A stretch of 64,000 nucleotides of DNA from VRUE01 sp963774555 (GTDB lineage Bacteria > Actinomycetota > Thermoleophilia > Solirubrobacterales > 70-9), in the NCBI GenBank assembly GCA_963774555.1, contig CAVZFL010000002.1, positions 310,001 to 374,000 of the forward strand, in the 5' to 3' direction. The notes under the pieces are model-generated. The model had not been told where the DNA came from. It saw only the letters and a program-made list of their open reading frames with translations, and made no database searches. The position numbers and the translations under genes are program-made. Below, in pieces: positions 52,505 through 61,583 of the stretch; position 1 is the stretch's first letter, and each line of letters starts with the position of its first letter.

Positions 52505-52875
52505 ATGACCCGCTCGCAGAAAGCGCTGGCAGGGTTCTTCGCCTTCGCGGGGACGATGCACTTCGTCATCCCGCGCAGCTACGAAGCGATCATGCCGCCC
52601 TCGCTGCCGCGCCACCGCGAGGCGGTCGTGCGTCAGCGGCATCGCTGAGATCGCCGGTGGCGCCGCCGTCGCCGGTGCCCTCGACCCGCCGCTTCGCCCG
52701 CTGGTGGCTGCTGGCCTGCTGGCTCGCCGTCTTCCCCGCCAACCTGCACATGGCGGTCAACCCCGAGCAGGTGCGCGGCCTGGACCTGAAGCGGATCCCG
52801 CGCTGGGCGCTCTGGGCTCGCCTGCCGCTGCAGCCGCTGGCGATGCTTTGGGTCTGGCGCGCCACCCGTGACTGA
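52505..52875 (+). CDS. DoxX-like small membrane protein, frameshifts
   Basis: About 122 residues in pieces: MTRSQKALAGFFAFAGTMHF and VIPRSYEAIMPPSLPRHREA, then a short SGIAEIAGGAAVA, then RRFARWWLLACWLAVFPANL, HMAVNPEQVRGLDLKRIPRW and ALWARLPLQPLAMLWVWRAT. Four hydrophobic helices and the FxxAGxxHF...P opening are typical of the DoxX-like/DUF4267-type membrane family, whose biochemical function is not defined. Two frame changes fall between about 52625 and 52665. ATG 52505 is preceded by a short purine stretch. It is divergent from uvrB. Confidence 0.72.
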
Positions 52876-52927
52876 TGCGTAGTATAAACGCGCGGTTTCG
52901 TCTGTGAATGTCTTTGGCTGTAGCGCT

Positions 52928-52945
52928 TCTGTCGTCGCAGACAGA
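52928..52945 (+). promoter_or_regulatory. Operator-like palindrome upstream of the XRE regulator
   Basis: TCTGTC-GTCGCA-GACAGA, a perfect 6-base inverted repeat with a 6-base spacer, ends 11 bases before the ATG of the XRE gene; it may be an autoregulatory site. A -10-like TAGTATAAA is at about 52880-52888. Confidence 0.4.
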
Positions 52946-52956
52946 GAATCGCTCGA

Positions 52957-53203
52957 ATGAAACCACGCGAACGTTTCGCAATCAATCTGCGCAAAGCCCG
53001 CCAGAGAAGCCGAAATCTCCCAGGAGGAGCTCGGCTTTCGCTGCGATCTGCACCGCACCGAGATCTCGCTGCTGGAGCGCGGCGGCCGCGAGCCGCGGCT
53101 CGGCACGATCGTCAAGCTCTCCAGCGCCCTCGAGATGACGCCCGAAGAGCTCTGCGACGGCATCTCCTGGTGCCGCAAAACCAAGTTCCAGTTCAAGAAA
53201 TAG
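52957..53203 (+). CDS. XRE-family helix-turn-helix regulator, one frameshift
   Basis: A protein of about 82 residues: MKPRERFAINLRKAR in the first frame, then EAEISQEELGFRCDLHRTEI, SLLERGGREPRLGTIVKLSS, ALEMTPEELCDGISWCRKTK in the second, the full Cro/C1-type HTH (helices 2 and 3 as ISQEELGFRCDLHRTEISLL). The frames join near 53007 where one base (C after CGC) is extra. It is a small DNA-binding regulator of unknown target, perhaps autoregulated through the palindrome just upstream. Palindrome B3 follows 11 bases after its stop. Confidence 0.83.
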
Positions 53204-53214
53204 AACCCGCTCAG

Positions 53215-53267
53215 CCAGGGTGCAACGTTTTGTCCCCTCGGCAGGGGGACAAAACGTTGCACCTGGG
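53215..53267. repeat. Family B palindrome, copy B3
   Basis: Arms CAGGGTGCAACGTTTTGTCC / GGACAAAACGTTGCACCTGG around a short loop. Between the converging XRE and 53282 genes, where it may also terminate transcription. Confidence 0.9.
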
Positions 53268-53281
53268 AATGGGGTGGCCGG

Positions 53282-53808
53282 CTACGGCAGGAACTGTTCG
53301 ATCAGGCCCTGGGCGGGGCCGAGGAAGCTTCTGCAGGTTGTCGAGCAGGGATCGGGCGTCGTTGATCAGTTCGATCGCCTGGTCGAGCGGGATCTGGCGC
53401 AGCGTCGCGCGCAGCGGCGCGGCGAGCAGCGGGTTGAGGGCGCCGGCGCGTTCGGCGTCGTCGACGGCGCGCAGCAGGCCGGCGCGGACGGCGCGCGCCA
53501 GCTCGGCGTCGTCGATCCCGTAGCGCTCGGTGAAGCGTTCGCGCGACTGCGGGGTGGCCAGCGCCCGGGCCAGCGTCTCGCGGCTGACGCCGAGCTTGCA
53601 GGCGGCGCCGTCGAGCGCCGAGAGCGAGAACTGCTCGGCGATCTGCTGCAGGCCTTCCGGGTTGCGCCAGGGCCGCGGCTTGCAGGGGTCCTGCGTCTTC
53701 GCCGGCTCGTAGGAGGAGCCGCCCGCGGCGAGGTAGACGCCGACCAGGGCGAGCGAGGCGACGATCGCGCCGCCGACCAGGAGCCGCGCGCGCAGGCTCG
53801 GCGTTCAC
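53282..53808 (-). CDS. Membrane-anchored protein of unknown function, frameshifts
   Basis: About 175 residues: after the GTG at 53808 (overlapping the MFS stop) the main frame reads RARLLVGGAIVASLALVGVY as a membrane anchor, then AGGSSYEPAKTQDPCKPRPW, RNPEGLQQIAEQFSLSALDG, SRETLARALATPQSRERFTE, RYGIDDAELARAVRAGLLRA and ATLRQIPLDQAIELINDARS, ending GLIEQFLP. It is helical, with two cysteines, and the domain after the anchor should be outside the cell. No known family recognised. Frame changes lie near 53795 and 53325. Operon with the MFS gene. Confidence 0.65.
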
Positions 53809-55177
53809 AGGTCCACCCTCCGCGCCAGGCCGATCGGGATCAGCGCCAGCAGGCCGATCAGCGCGCCCAGGCCGAACGAGGGGCTGAAGGCGTGGGTCGC
53901 GCCGCGGTCGAGCTGGTCCTGCAGTTCTTCGCGCAGCTGGACGACGTCGGCGCGGTCGTCGGGGTCGCTCGGGCAGCGGCTCGAAGGCGGGGCCGATCGT
54001 CGGCACCTTGCCCCGCTCGCCTTCGAGCCGGCTCCTCGATCCGCTGCGCGAGGTGCAGCTTGAGCAGCGGTTCGGCACCCGCGAGTCGAGCACGACCGCG
54101 GTGCCGGCGTCGATCGCGTCGTTGCGCTGCTGGGCGATGTCGGAGGTGAAGACCGGCGTCAGCGCGAGCAGGCCGATCACGACGCCGGCGTGGCGGGCGG
54201 AGATCGTCCAGCCGCCGTGGATCGCCTGCGGCGCCCGCCCGCCGAGCGCCGTCTCGGTCAGCGCCGAGAGCACCAGGGCAAGGCCGACCCCGACCAGGAC
54301 CTGCGGCGGCACGGTCAGCGCCACCTCGGCCTTCGGCAGCAGGGCGAGGCCGCCGAGGCCGCCGGCGACGAGGATCGCCCCGGCGGCGGCGCGGGCGCGC
54401 TCGCTCGGCACCGCGCCGCCCCAGGCGGGCGCCGAGCAGGGCCGAGAGCGGCATCACGGTGACCACGATCGCGGCGCCGATCGGGCTCAGGCGCCAGCCT
54501 TCGATCAGCAGCAGGACGAGCAGGAAGAGGGCGGCGGCGATCGCCGCCGAGACCATCGCCAGCGCCAGGTTGGCGAGCAGGTGCGGACGGCCGGTGCGGC
54601 GCAGCTCGGTGGAGAGGACCCCGGTCGCCGCCTCGTGCCGGGCGACGGCGAGGATCGGCACCGCCGCGGCGATCGCGATCGGCACCTGGAGCAGGAAGAT
54701 CGACTGCCAGGAGACGAGCTCGGTGAGCAGGCCGCCGATCGCCGGGCCCAGCGCCGCGCCGGTCGCACCCGCCGTCGCCCAGAGGGCCACGGCGCGGCGC
54801 TCGGAGCCGACCGTGGCCGGCAGCAGCTCCAGCACCGCGGTGACCGCCACCGCGCCGCCGAGCGCCTGCACGCAGCGGGCGGCGATCAGCGTGCTGAGCT
54901 GGTCGGAGAGCCCGCAGGCGAGGCCGGCGCCGGCGAAGACGGCGAGGCCGACCGCGGCGGCGCGGCCGGGGCCGATGCGGCGCGCGAGGTGCGCCGCCGG
55001 CACCGCGGCCAGCGCCATCACCAGGTTGAAGGAGACCAGCACCCAGGTGACGCCGGCGACGCTGGTGTCGAGGTCGCGGTAGATCTGCGGCAGCGCCAGG
55101 ACGACGATCGAGGAGTCGGCGAGGACGAGGCCGACGGCGAGCGCGAGCGCCGCGACGCGGGGTCGCGGCGGGCTCAA
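53805..55177 (-). CDS. MFS drug/efflux transporter (DHA-type), frameshifts
   Basis: About 460 residues with 12-14 membrane helices. The N-terminal half is intact: LADSSIVVLALPQIYRDLDT, TWVLVSFNLVMALAAVPAAH (motif A region LARRIGPGRAAAVGL), QALGGAVAVTAVLELLPATV and GATGAALGPAIGGLLTELVS (motif C). After a frame change near 54425 it continues ILVAGGLGGLALLPKAEVAL and HAGVVIGLLALTPVFTSDIA; after a further one near 54020-53965 it ends ATHAFSPSFGLGALIGLLAL, IPIGLARRVDL. Proton-driven efflux is the likely role. M. tuberculosis also has an MFS pump gene next to uvrB. Overlaps the transglycosylase stop by 4 bases. Confidence 0.83.
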
Positions 55178-55766
55178 TAGCCCAGCTCCTTGGCGTACTT
55201 GTCGCGGTAGGCGCGCTGCTTGTCGAGCACGTCTTCGACGTAGGCGCGCGTTTCGGGGAAGGGGATGTCGTCCACGGTGAGTTCGCTGCCGCCCCAGCTG
55301 TCGACGTTGCCGGGCCCGGCGTTGTAGGCGGCGAGCGCGGCGACGACGTCGCCGTCGTAGCGGTCGAGCAGTTCACGCAGCAGGTAGGTGCCGTAGCGGA
55401 TGTTGATTTCGGGATCGGAGAGGTCGCCGAGCTTGAAGGTCGTGCCGCCGCTGTGGCGCTCGATGTCCTGCGCCGCTTCCGGGGTGATCTGCATCAGGCC
55501 GCGCGCGCCGGCGCTCGAGGTGCGGTCGTCGAACTTCGACTCCGAGTAGATCACGGCGGCGATCAGCGCCGCGTCGACGCCCTTTTCCCGCGCCTGCTGG
55601 CGGATGATGTCCTCGTGGCGCAGCGGCAGCGTCAGCTCCTGGATCGCCTTGTCGACCGTCCCCGCCAGCAGCACCCCGGCGACGATACCGGCGACCACCA
55701 CGACGGCGCCAACGTCAGCCGCCGCCTTCTCCGTTTCCTAACCGAGCGGTTTCGCGCCGCGCTCAT
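55174..55766 (-). CDS. Lytic transglycosylase (SLT domain), one frameshift
   Basis: About 197 residues: MSAARNRSVRKRRR at the start, one membrane helix (VVVAGIVAGVLLAGTV), then an SLT domain: AALIAAVIYSESKFDDRTSS with the catalytic Glu in YSESKF, AGARGLMQITPEAAQDIERH, NIRYGTYLLRELLDRYDGDV, VAALAAYNAGPGNVDSWGG. It cleaves the peptidoglycan glycan strand, probably for growth or secretion, at the outer face of the membrane. The frames join near 55710-55735, before the helix. The ATG at 55766 overlaps the coaE stop as ATGA. Confidence 0.88.
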
Positions 55767-56344
55767 GCCCCCAGCTTCGTCGACCAGCGCGGACAGGCGC
55801 CGCTCGAGATCCTCGAGCGATGCCGTCGTTCTCGACCACGTGCGCGGCCCGCGCCGCCTTCTCCTCCTGGGCGAGCTGGCGCGCCTCGCGCTCGCCGACC
55901 AGCGCGTGCCCGCGCGCCTCGGCGCGGGCGCGGCGCACCTCGTCCGAGGTGACGACGGCGACGGTCGTGTCGAACACGGGCTCCATCTCGGACTCGAACA
56001 GCAGCGGCACCTCGACCACGGCGACCTCCGCCTCCTCTCGGCAGCGACCCGAGCCAGGCGCCGATCCGTTCGCCGACCAGCGGGTGGATCTGCGCCTCCA
56101 GCCACTTCAGCTCCTCCGGGTCGGCAAAGACGATTTCGCCGATCCGCTGCGGTCGACCCGCCCATCGGGCGCGACCTCCTCTCCCCACCGCTCGGTCAGC
56201 CGCGCCGAGCAACGGCTCCGACTCGAGCAGCTCGTGCACCACAGCGTCGCTGGAGATCGTCGCCGCCCCAAGCCGCTCAAAGGCGGCGAGAGCCTCGGAC
56301 TTCCCAGCCGCGATCCCACCGGTAAGCCCGATAGTCAGCGGCAC
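55763..56344 (-). CDS. coaE: Dephospho-CoA kinase, several frameshifts
   Basis: The last step of coenzyme A synthesis. Pieces in order: MPLTIGLTGGIAAGKSEALA (P-loop) and AATISSDAVVHELLESEPLL; LTERWGEEVAPDGRVDR; RIGEIVFADPEELKWLEAQI and HPLVGERIGAWLGSL; VVEVPLLFESEMEPVFDTTV and AVVTSDEVRRARAEARGHAL; LEDLERRLSALVDEAG. Frame changes near 56205, 56155, 56040, 55825, and in a run of five Gs at 55768-55772; with four Gs the protein ends DEAGA with the stop overlapping the transglycosylase start. CoaE is essential, so sequence errors are likely. Pairs functionally with the panCDB operon. Confidence 0.9.
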   Translation of the reverse strand: MPLTIGLTGGIAAGKSEALAAFERLGAATISSDAVVHELLESEPLLGAADRAVGRGGRARWAGRPQRIGEIVFADPEELKWLEAQIHPLVGERIGAWLGSLPRGGGGRRGRGAAAVRVRDGARVRHDRRRRHLGRGAPRPRRGARARAGRRARGAPARPGGEGGAGRARGRERRHRSRISSGACPRWSTKLGA

Positions 56345-56402
56345 GACGAGCTAAGACTCGGAGGGTCCTCAGGCTCGTCAGCGGCTCAGGAGCCTCGGCA
56401 CC

Positions 56403-57799
56403 TCAGGACTGCTCAGCGTGGCCCTCCTCAGCAGCCGGCTCCTCCGCAACAGCCTGCTCGGCCACCTCGGCAGCGGGCTCCTCGACGACCTCGGCCTCAG
56501 CTCCTCCGCGGGTGGCGTCGGAGGATGGGCTCGTCGTCCGCAGCCTGCGAGGACGACGGGTCACTCCTCCGCGACAGGACCCGCAGCCGATTCCTCCGAA
56601 CCCTCGCCAGCAGCCTCGCTGGCCGCCTCGATCTGCTCGCCAAGGTCGCCCATCGGCATGTTCTGCCCCTCGACCTGCTTGATGCTGAGCGAGAGCCGCC
56701 GCCGCTCCTCGTCGATCTCGAGGATCTTCACGTTGAGCGTCGTCGCCCGGCTCGACCACCTCGCTCGGGCTCTCGACGTGGTGGTCGGCGAGCTCGGAGA
56801 TGTGGACCAGGCCCTCGACCCCGGGCAGGATCTCGACGAAGGCGCCGAAGGCGACGACCTTGGTCACCGTGCCCTCGAGCACGTCGCCGGGGCGGTGGGT
56901 GCTGATCACGCGCTGCCACGGGTCCTCCTGGGTCTGCTTGAGACCCAGCGAGATGCGCTGGCGGTCGCGGTCGATGTCGAGCACCTTGATCCGCACGGTG
57001 TCGCCGATCGCGACCACCTCGGAGGGGTGGTTGACGTGGCTCCAGGAAAGCTCGGAGATGTGGATCAGGCCGTCGATCCCGTCGAGGTCGACGAAGGCGC
57101 CGAAGTCGACGATGTTGGAGATCTTGCCCTCGACCACCTGGCCCGGCTCGAGGCGGCCGAGGATCTGCTCGCGCACCTCCTTGCGCTCTTCCTCGAGCAC
57201 GGCGCGGCGCGAGAGCACGACGTTGTTGCGGCTGCGGTTGAGCTCGATCACTTTGCACTCGAGCGTCTGGCCCATGAACTCGTCGAGGTTGTGGACGCGG
57301 CGGATGTCGACCAGCGAGGCGGGCAGGAAGCCGCGCACCCCGAGGTCGAGGATGAGGCCGCCCTTGACGACCTCGATCACGTTGCCTTCGACCGGTTCGC
57401 CCGACTCGGCGGCGGCCTCGATGCGGCGCCAGGCCTTCTCGAAGCGGGCGCGCTTCTTGGAGAGGACGAGGCGGCCCTCGGCGTCCTCCTTGGTGAGGAC
57501 GAGCGCGTCGACCTCCTCGCCCAGCTCGACCTCGTCGGCCGGATTGACCGACTTGCGGATCGAGAGCTCGTTCGAGGGGATGACCCCCTCCGACTTGTAG
57601 CCGATGTCGACCAGGACCTCGTCCTTGTCGATCCGCACGACCTTGCCTTTGACGACGTCGCCCTCCTCGAAGGAGACCATCGTCGCCGCGTAGTTCGGAA
57701 CGATCTTGCCGTCGATTTCGAGCAGCAGGCCCGTTGGAGCCCTCGACCGGCGTACCGGTCGGGAGCGTCAGAAGCAGGGGTCAAGGTCGTATCGGTCAC
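56403..57799 (-). CDS. rpsA: 30S ribosomal protein S1, frameshifts at both ends
   Basis: About 460 residues with four S1 RNA-binding domains: VSFEEGDVVKGKVVRIDKDE, ESGEPVEGNVIEVVKGGLIL, EPGQVVEGKISNIVDFGAFV with GLIHISELSWSHVNHPSEVV, and RPGDVLEGTVTKVVAFGAFV with GLVHISELADHHVESPSEVV. The N-terminus reads VTDTTLTPASDAP from the GTG at 57799, then GLLLEIDGKIVPNYAATMVS; two single-base insertions near 57762 and 57735 separate these. Near 56745 another shift separates the last domain end (TLNVKILEIDEERRRLSLSI) from the fourth, and one near 56560 precedes the acidic tail EEPAAEVAEQAVAEEPAAEE. Essential gene; errors likely. Gene order polA-rpsA-coaE is conserved in actinobacteria. Confidence 0.92.
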
Positions 57800-57841
57800 G
57801 GACACAGCGGGGAATAATTGCAGGTAGATACGCTCCGCGTC

Positions 57842-59049
57842 GTGCCGATCCGAGCCACCAAACGCGGGGACGAGCGGACTCCCCTGGCCGGGAGCCACGA
57901 CGTGCTGATCTGCGGCGCCAGCTTCGCCGGGCTCGCGGTCGCCCGCGAGCTGGCCGGCTCGGGCGCCGACGTGCTGGTCGATCGACCGCTACGAGATCGG
58001 CGAGCGGCAGACCTCGGCCTGCGGCATCCCGACCGAGTGGCTGCGAAGCGACTGGGCCTGATGGAGGCCGAGCGCCAGCGCTTCGACTCGCTGCTGATCC
58101 ACACGCCCGCACGGCGACTCGCGCTTCCGCCTCCCCTTCACCTTCTCGACCTTCGACTACCGCGAGCTCTGCGAGCTGCTCTGGCGCGAGTGCGACGCCA
58201 CGCTTCGAGACCGCCAAGGTGAACGGGCGCGCCCGGCCGGCCAACGGCGACGGCGCGATCGCGGTCGAGACCGATCGCGGCACGATCTCGGCGCCGCTCG
58301 TCGTCGACGCGCTCGGCTGGCGTCGCATGCTGGCCAACGGCGACGGCTTCCAGCCGCCCGACGCGCCGCTCTCGCGCGGGCTCGAGGTGCACCCGCGACG
58401 GCAGCGGCGAGGACCTCGAGGTCTGGATCGACCGCCGCTACGTCCCCGCCGGCTACGGCTGGTCCTTCCCCGCCACGCGACGAGCTGCGGATCGGCGTCG
58501 GCTCCTTCGACCCGCGCTTCCACGTCCGCGAGACGACCGAGCTGCTGGCCGAAGACCTCGGCAGCGAGCGCGTCCGCTACCAGGGCAACTGGATCCCGCA
58601 CAAGCTGCGCCGCGGCACCGAGGGCGGCGTCTTCTTCGCCGGCGACTCGGCCGGGCACTGCCTGCCGCTGAGCGCCGAGGGCATCCGCACGGCGCTCTAC
58701 TTCGGCATCGCCCTGGGGCGCGAGCTGCGCGGCGTCCTCGACGGCTGGCAGGACCGCGAGGCCGGCCGCCGCCCGCTACGCCGAGTTCAACGACTCGCAC
58801 GAGTGGAAGTTCCGCTGGATGCTGCGCGTGCAGCGGCTGGTGCCGAAGATCCCGCCGCGGCTGCTCGGTCCGATGATCCGCCTGCTCGGCGCCAAGCGCT
58901 TCGTCGACTGGTCCTTCGGCCACTACCTGCAGATCGCGCCGCCCGAGTTCGCCGTCGGCTCAGCGAACGATCAGAACGGTGCCGGCGATGAGCAGGGCGA
59001 CGCCGACGACGCGCTCGGGGCTGAGCGGGACCTGGTCGAGGCCGAATAG
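57842..59049 (+). CDS. FAD-dependent oxidoreductase (geranylgeranyl-reductase type), many frameshifts
   Basis: About 390 residues scattered over three frames: SHDVLICGASFAGLAVAREL (FAD-binding GxGxxG), IDRYEIGERQTSACGIPTEW, TFDYRELCELLWREC, APLVVDALGWRRMLANGDGF, VWIDRRYVPAGYGWSFPA, DELRIGVGSFDPRFHVRETT, GVFFAGDSAGHCLPLSAEGI and RTALYFGIALGRELRGVLDG, then a C-terminal WMLRVQRLVPKIPPRLLGPM. The family reduces isoprenoid side chains of lipids or quinones. At least six one-base shifts between about 57985 and 58775, several repaired by removing one C or G. The start (GTG 57842, behind an AATAAT box) and the end (59049) are uncertain, because the last 90 bases overlap the DMT gene. Confidence 0.7.
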
Positions 59050-59406
59050 GCCGAAGCGGTCGATCGCGACCGAGACGGTGAGCTGGCCGGTGATCGTCGC
59101 CGCCGCCACTCCCCCGGCCCCGATCGCGGAGACGGCGATCAGCGCGTTGGCGACGTAGACCGCGCCGAGCAGCCCGCCGAGCAGGTAGTACCAGCTGACG
59201 TCGAAGGTCGAGCTCGAGCCCACCCGCCTTGCCGCTGAGCACGACGATCGCCGCCAGGGCGACGTGCCGACGCCGAAGGAGACGAGCGCCGCCGGCAGGC
59301 TGCCGGTCGCGCGCCCCAGGCCGGCGTTGATCGGCGCCTGCAGCGCGATCAGACCGCCGGCGCCGGCGGTGAGTAGGACTGCCAGCCCGCGATCCATCGG
59401 CGCCAT
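58960..59406 (-). CDS. DMT-family small transporter (YdcZ/DUF606), frameshifts
   Basis: About 148 residues, five membrane helices: MAPMDRGLAVLLTAGAGGLI, ALQAPINAGLGRATGSLPAA, LVSFGVGT, then VVLSGKAGGL and DVSWYYLLGGLLGAVYVANA, LIAVSAIGAGGVAAATITGQ, LTVSVAIDRFGLFGLDQVPL and VVGVALLIAGTVLIVR. The NAGLGRATGS-ALVSFGVG pattern is that of YdcZ/DUF606 proteins of the drug/metabolite transporter clan. Shifts near 59258 and 59225 lie between helices 2 and 3. Substrate unknown. Divergent from the sigma factor gene. Confidence 0.8.
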   Translation of the reverse strand: MAPMDRGLAVLLTAGAGGLIALQAPINAGLGRATGSLPAALVSFGVGTSPWRRSSCSAARRVGSSSTFDVSWYYLLGGLLGAVYVANALIAVSAIGAGGVAAATITGQLTVSVAIDRFGLFGLDQVPLSPERVVGVALLIAGTVLIVR

Positions 59407-59463
59407 CCTCCCAAACGAGGGGCGTGATTTTCGCTGTCTCAGTAACGTGATTACGAACCACAG

Positions 59464-60889
59464 ATGCCGCCACCAGCAGAGGGATTCGCCGCACGCTTTG
59501 TTCTCGGGCCGGCGCTGCGGGCGCAGCCGGACCGGCGGCTGGTGACGCTCGTGCGCGAGGGCTACGAGAGCGCCTTCGAGGAGATCGTGCGCCGCTACGG
59601 CAGGGCGCTGACCCGCTACGCGGCGGCGATCGTCGGCGCCCGCGGCGAGGACGTGACCCAGGACGCCTTCTCCAAGGCGCTGCTCGCGCTGCGCCGCGAC
59701 GAGGCCGAGATCGAGCTGCGGCCGTGGCTCTTCCGGATCGTCCGCAACACGGCGCTCAACGACCTGCGCGACAGCCCGCCGACGCCGGAGCAGCTGGCGG
59801 AGGCGATCGCCGGCGGCGCACGGTCCCGGAGGAGGAGCTGGAGCGACGCGAGGAGCTGGCCGACCTGATCCGGCGGCTGCAGGCGCTGCCCGAGCCGCCA
59901 GCGCGCGGCGATCGTGATGCGCGAGCTGGAAGGGCTCAGCCACGAGGAGATCGCCGCGGCGCTGGGGCTGAGCGACGGCGCCGCCCGCCAGGCGATCTAC
60001 CGCGCCCGCCAGACGCTGCGCGACGGCGCTCGGCATGCTGCTGCCACTGCCGCTGCTGCGGCTGTTGAGCGACCACGGCGGCGAGCTGGCTGCCGGTGGG
60101 GCGGGAGCGGGCGGTGCCGCGGCAGCCAGCGGTGCGCTCGGCGGAGCGGGCGCGGGCGTGGCGCTGAAGGCGGCCACGGCAACGGTCCTCGTCGCCGGCG
60201 CGATCGGCGCCGGCGTCGCGGTCGACCACGGCCGCCACGGGAGTCACCCGGACCAAGCGAAGGCGGCAGGCGTGGTCGGCGCGAGCCCCTCGCCGCGGGC
60301 CGGCGAGGAGGCGCCGAGCGCGGGCGCCGGCGCAGGCGAGCGATCCGCGGGGCGCGGCCGGTCGGGACCCGGAGACGGCCGCGAATCGGGGAGCGGTTCA
60401 AACGACACCGGGACCTCTGACGGCGCCGGGCAGACCTCTGGAGGAGACGGTGGACCGAACGGCAGCGGTCGCGATGACGGACCTCGCTCCGGATCTGGCG
60501 GCGACCGCGGCGCCAGCCCGGGCGGCCTCGGGAGGCGACGAATCGAGCGAGGGCGGAGATCGGTCCGGGCGTGGCCCGGGTGGATCGCCGGGCTCGGGGC
60601 GGCGGCTCCTCCGGCGGGGACGACAGCTCGGGCGAGGATTCCGGCTCCGGGGGCTCGATCTCCTCAGGCGATGACTCGGGCTCGGAGGGCAGCGGCGGCT
60701 CGGGCGGAGACGGCAGCGGCGAGGAAGGCACAGGCGACTCGAACAGCGGTCCAGATTCCGGCGGCGATGGCAGCGGCTCAGGCGAGGGGAGCTCAAGCGA
60801 AGAATTGGGATCGCGCGATTCGCGTGATTCTGGAGACGGCGAGCGGGTTCCCGCAGCAGACGGAACCCCAAATCCAGGAGGAACGATGA
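59464..60889 (+). CDS. ECF sigma factor fused to a membrane helix and a long Gly/Ser/Asp-rich tail, frameshifts
   Basis: About 470 residues. Region 2: YESAFEEIVRRYGRALTRYA, GARGEDVTQDAFSKALLALR and LRPWLFRIVRNTALNDLRDS. Region 4 after two shifts (near 59821 and 59897): RAAIVMRELEGLSHEEIAAA, LGLSDGAARQAIYRARQTLR. After a third (about 60030): LGMLLPLPLLRLL, then a hydrophobic AATATVLVAGAIGAGVAVDH that can span the membrane, followed by about 220 residues of Gly/Ser/Asp repeats (GGDDSSGEDSGSGGSISSGD). So a sigma factor tethered to the membrane, with a disordered tail outside. No separate anti-sigma gene is next to it. The stop at 60889 overlaps the next ATG (ATGA). Confidence 0.78.
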
Positions 60890-61582
60890 GACTCGCCCAC
60901 CGAACCGCAATCCTCGCCGCCGCCGCTGCTCGGTGCGCTCGCGATGCTCGCGCTGCCCTCGGTCGCCGCGGCGAAGGACCGCAATCACGACCGCATCCCC
61001 GACCGCTGGGAGAAGCGCCACCGCCTCTCGCTGAACGTCAACCAGGCGCGGCGCGACCAGGACGGCGACCAGCTGCGCAACCGGGGTGAGTTCCTCGCCG
61101 GTGACAACCCGCGCAAAGCTGACAGCGACGGCGACGGCATCACCGACGGCGAGGAGAACGCCGGCACGATCGCCTCCTTCGACACCGACAACCGGCACGC
61201 TGACGATCGCCCTCTTCGGCGGCGACGACGATCAGCGGCCTGGTCGACGAAGAAACCGAGATCGAGTGCAGCCAGGAAGGCGCAACTGCCTCGAGCTCGA
61301 GCGAGGACAACCAGGGCTCCGGCCAGGAAGAGGGCGATCAACAGGGCCAGGAAGAGTCCGGCGACGAACAGGGCGAGGAAGAGCCTGGCGATGACGACGG
61401 CCCGGAAGGGGAGCCCGGGGATGACGAGGGCGATAACTCGGGTCCCGGGCAACGGGGGCGACAACGGCAACGAGGGCAACTGCACCACCGCCGACCTCGT
61501 CCCCGGCGCGGTCGTTGACGAGGCCGAGCTGAGGCTGTCGAACGGCACCGCCACCTTCGAGAAGGTTGAGCTGGGCAGCTGA
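60886..61582 (+). CDS. Secreted protein with thrombospondin-type-3 calcium repeats, frameshifts
   Basis: About 230 residues: a signal peptide (MRLAHRTAILAAAA with LLGALAMLALPSVAAAKDRN after a one-base shift near 60927), then three DxDxDG-type repeats: DRNHDRIPDRWEKRHRLSLN, RRDQDGDQLRNRGEFLAGDN and KADSDGDGITDGEENAG, which match TSP3 calcium-binding repeats. A long acidic, disordered stretch (EEGDQQGQEESGDEQGEEEP) and a C-terminal DLVPGAVVDEAELRLSNGTA follow. RBS GGAGGAA before ATG 60886. Shifts near 61190, 61225 and 61445. Translationally coupled to the membrane sigma factor gene, so it may be its target or partner. Confidence 0.75.
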
Positions 61583-61583
61583 G

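Noticed and set aside
60450..60850. Tandem-repeat mobile element
   Set aside because: The repetitive DNA codes for the Gly/Ser/Asp-rich tail of the sigma factor protein; no terminal repeats or transposase.
47900..61500. Programmed ribosomal frameshifting or true pseudogenes
   Set aside because: The shifts occur in nearly all genes of the tract, including rpsA and coaE, with no shared slippery motif; a sequence-quality problem explains them better.
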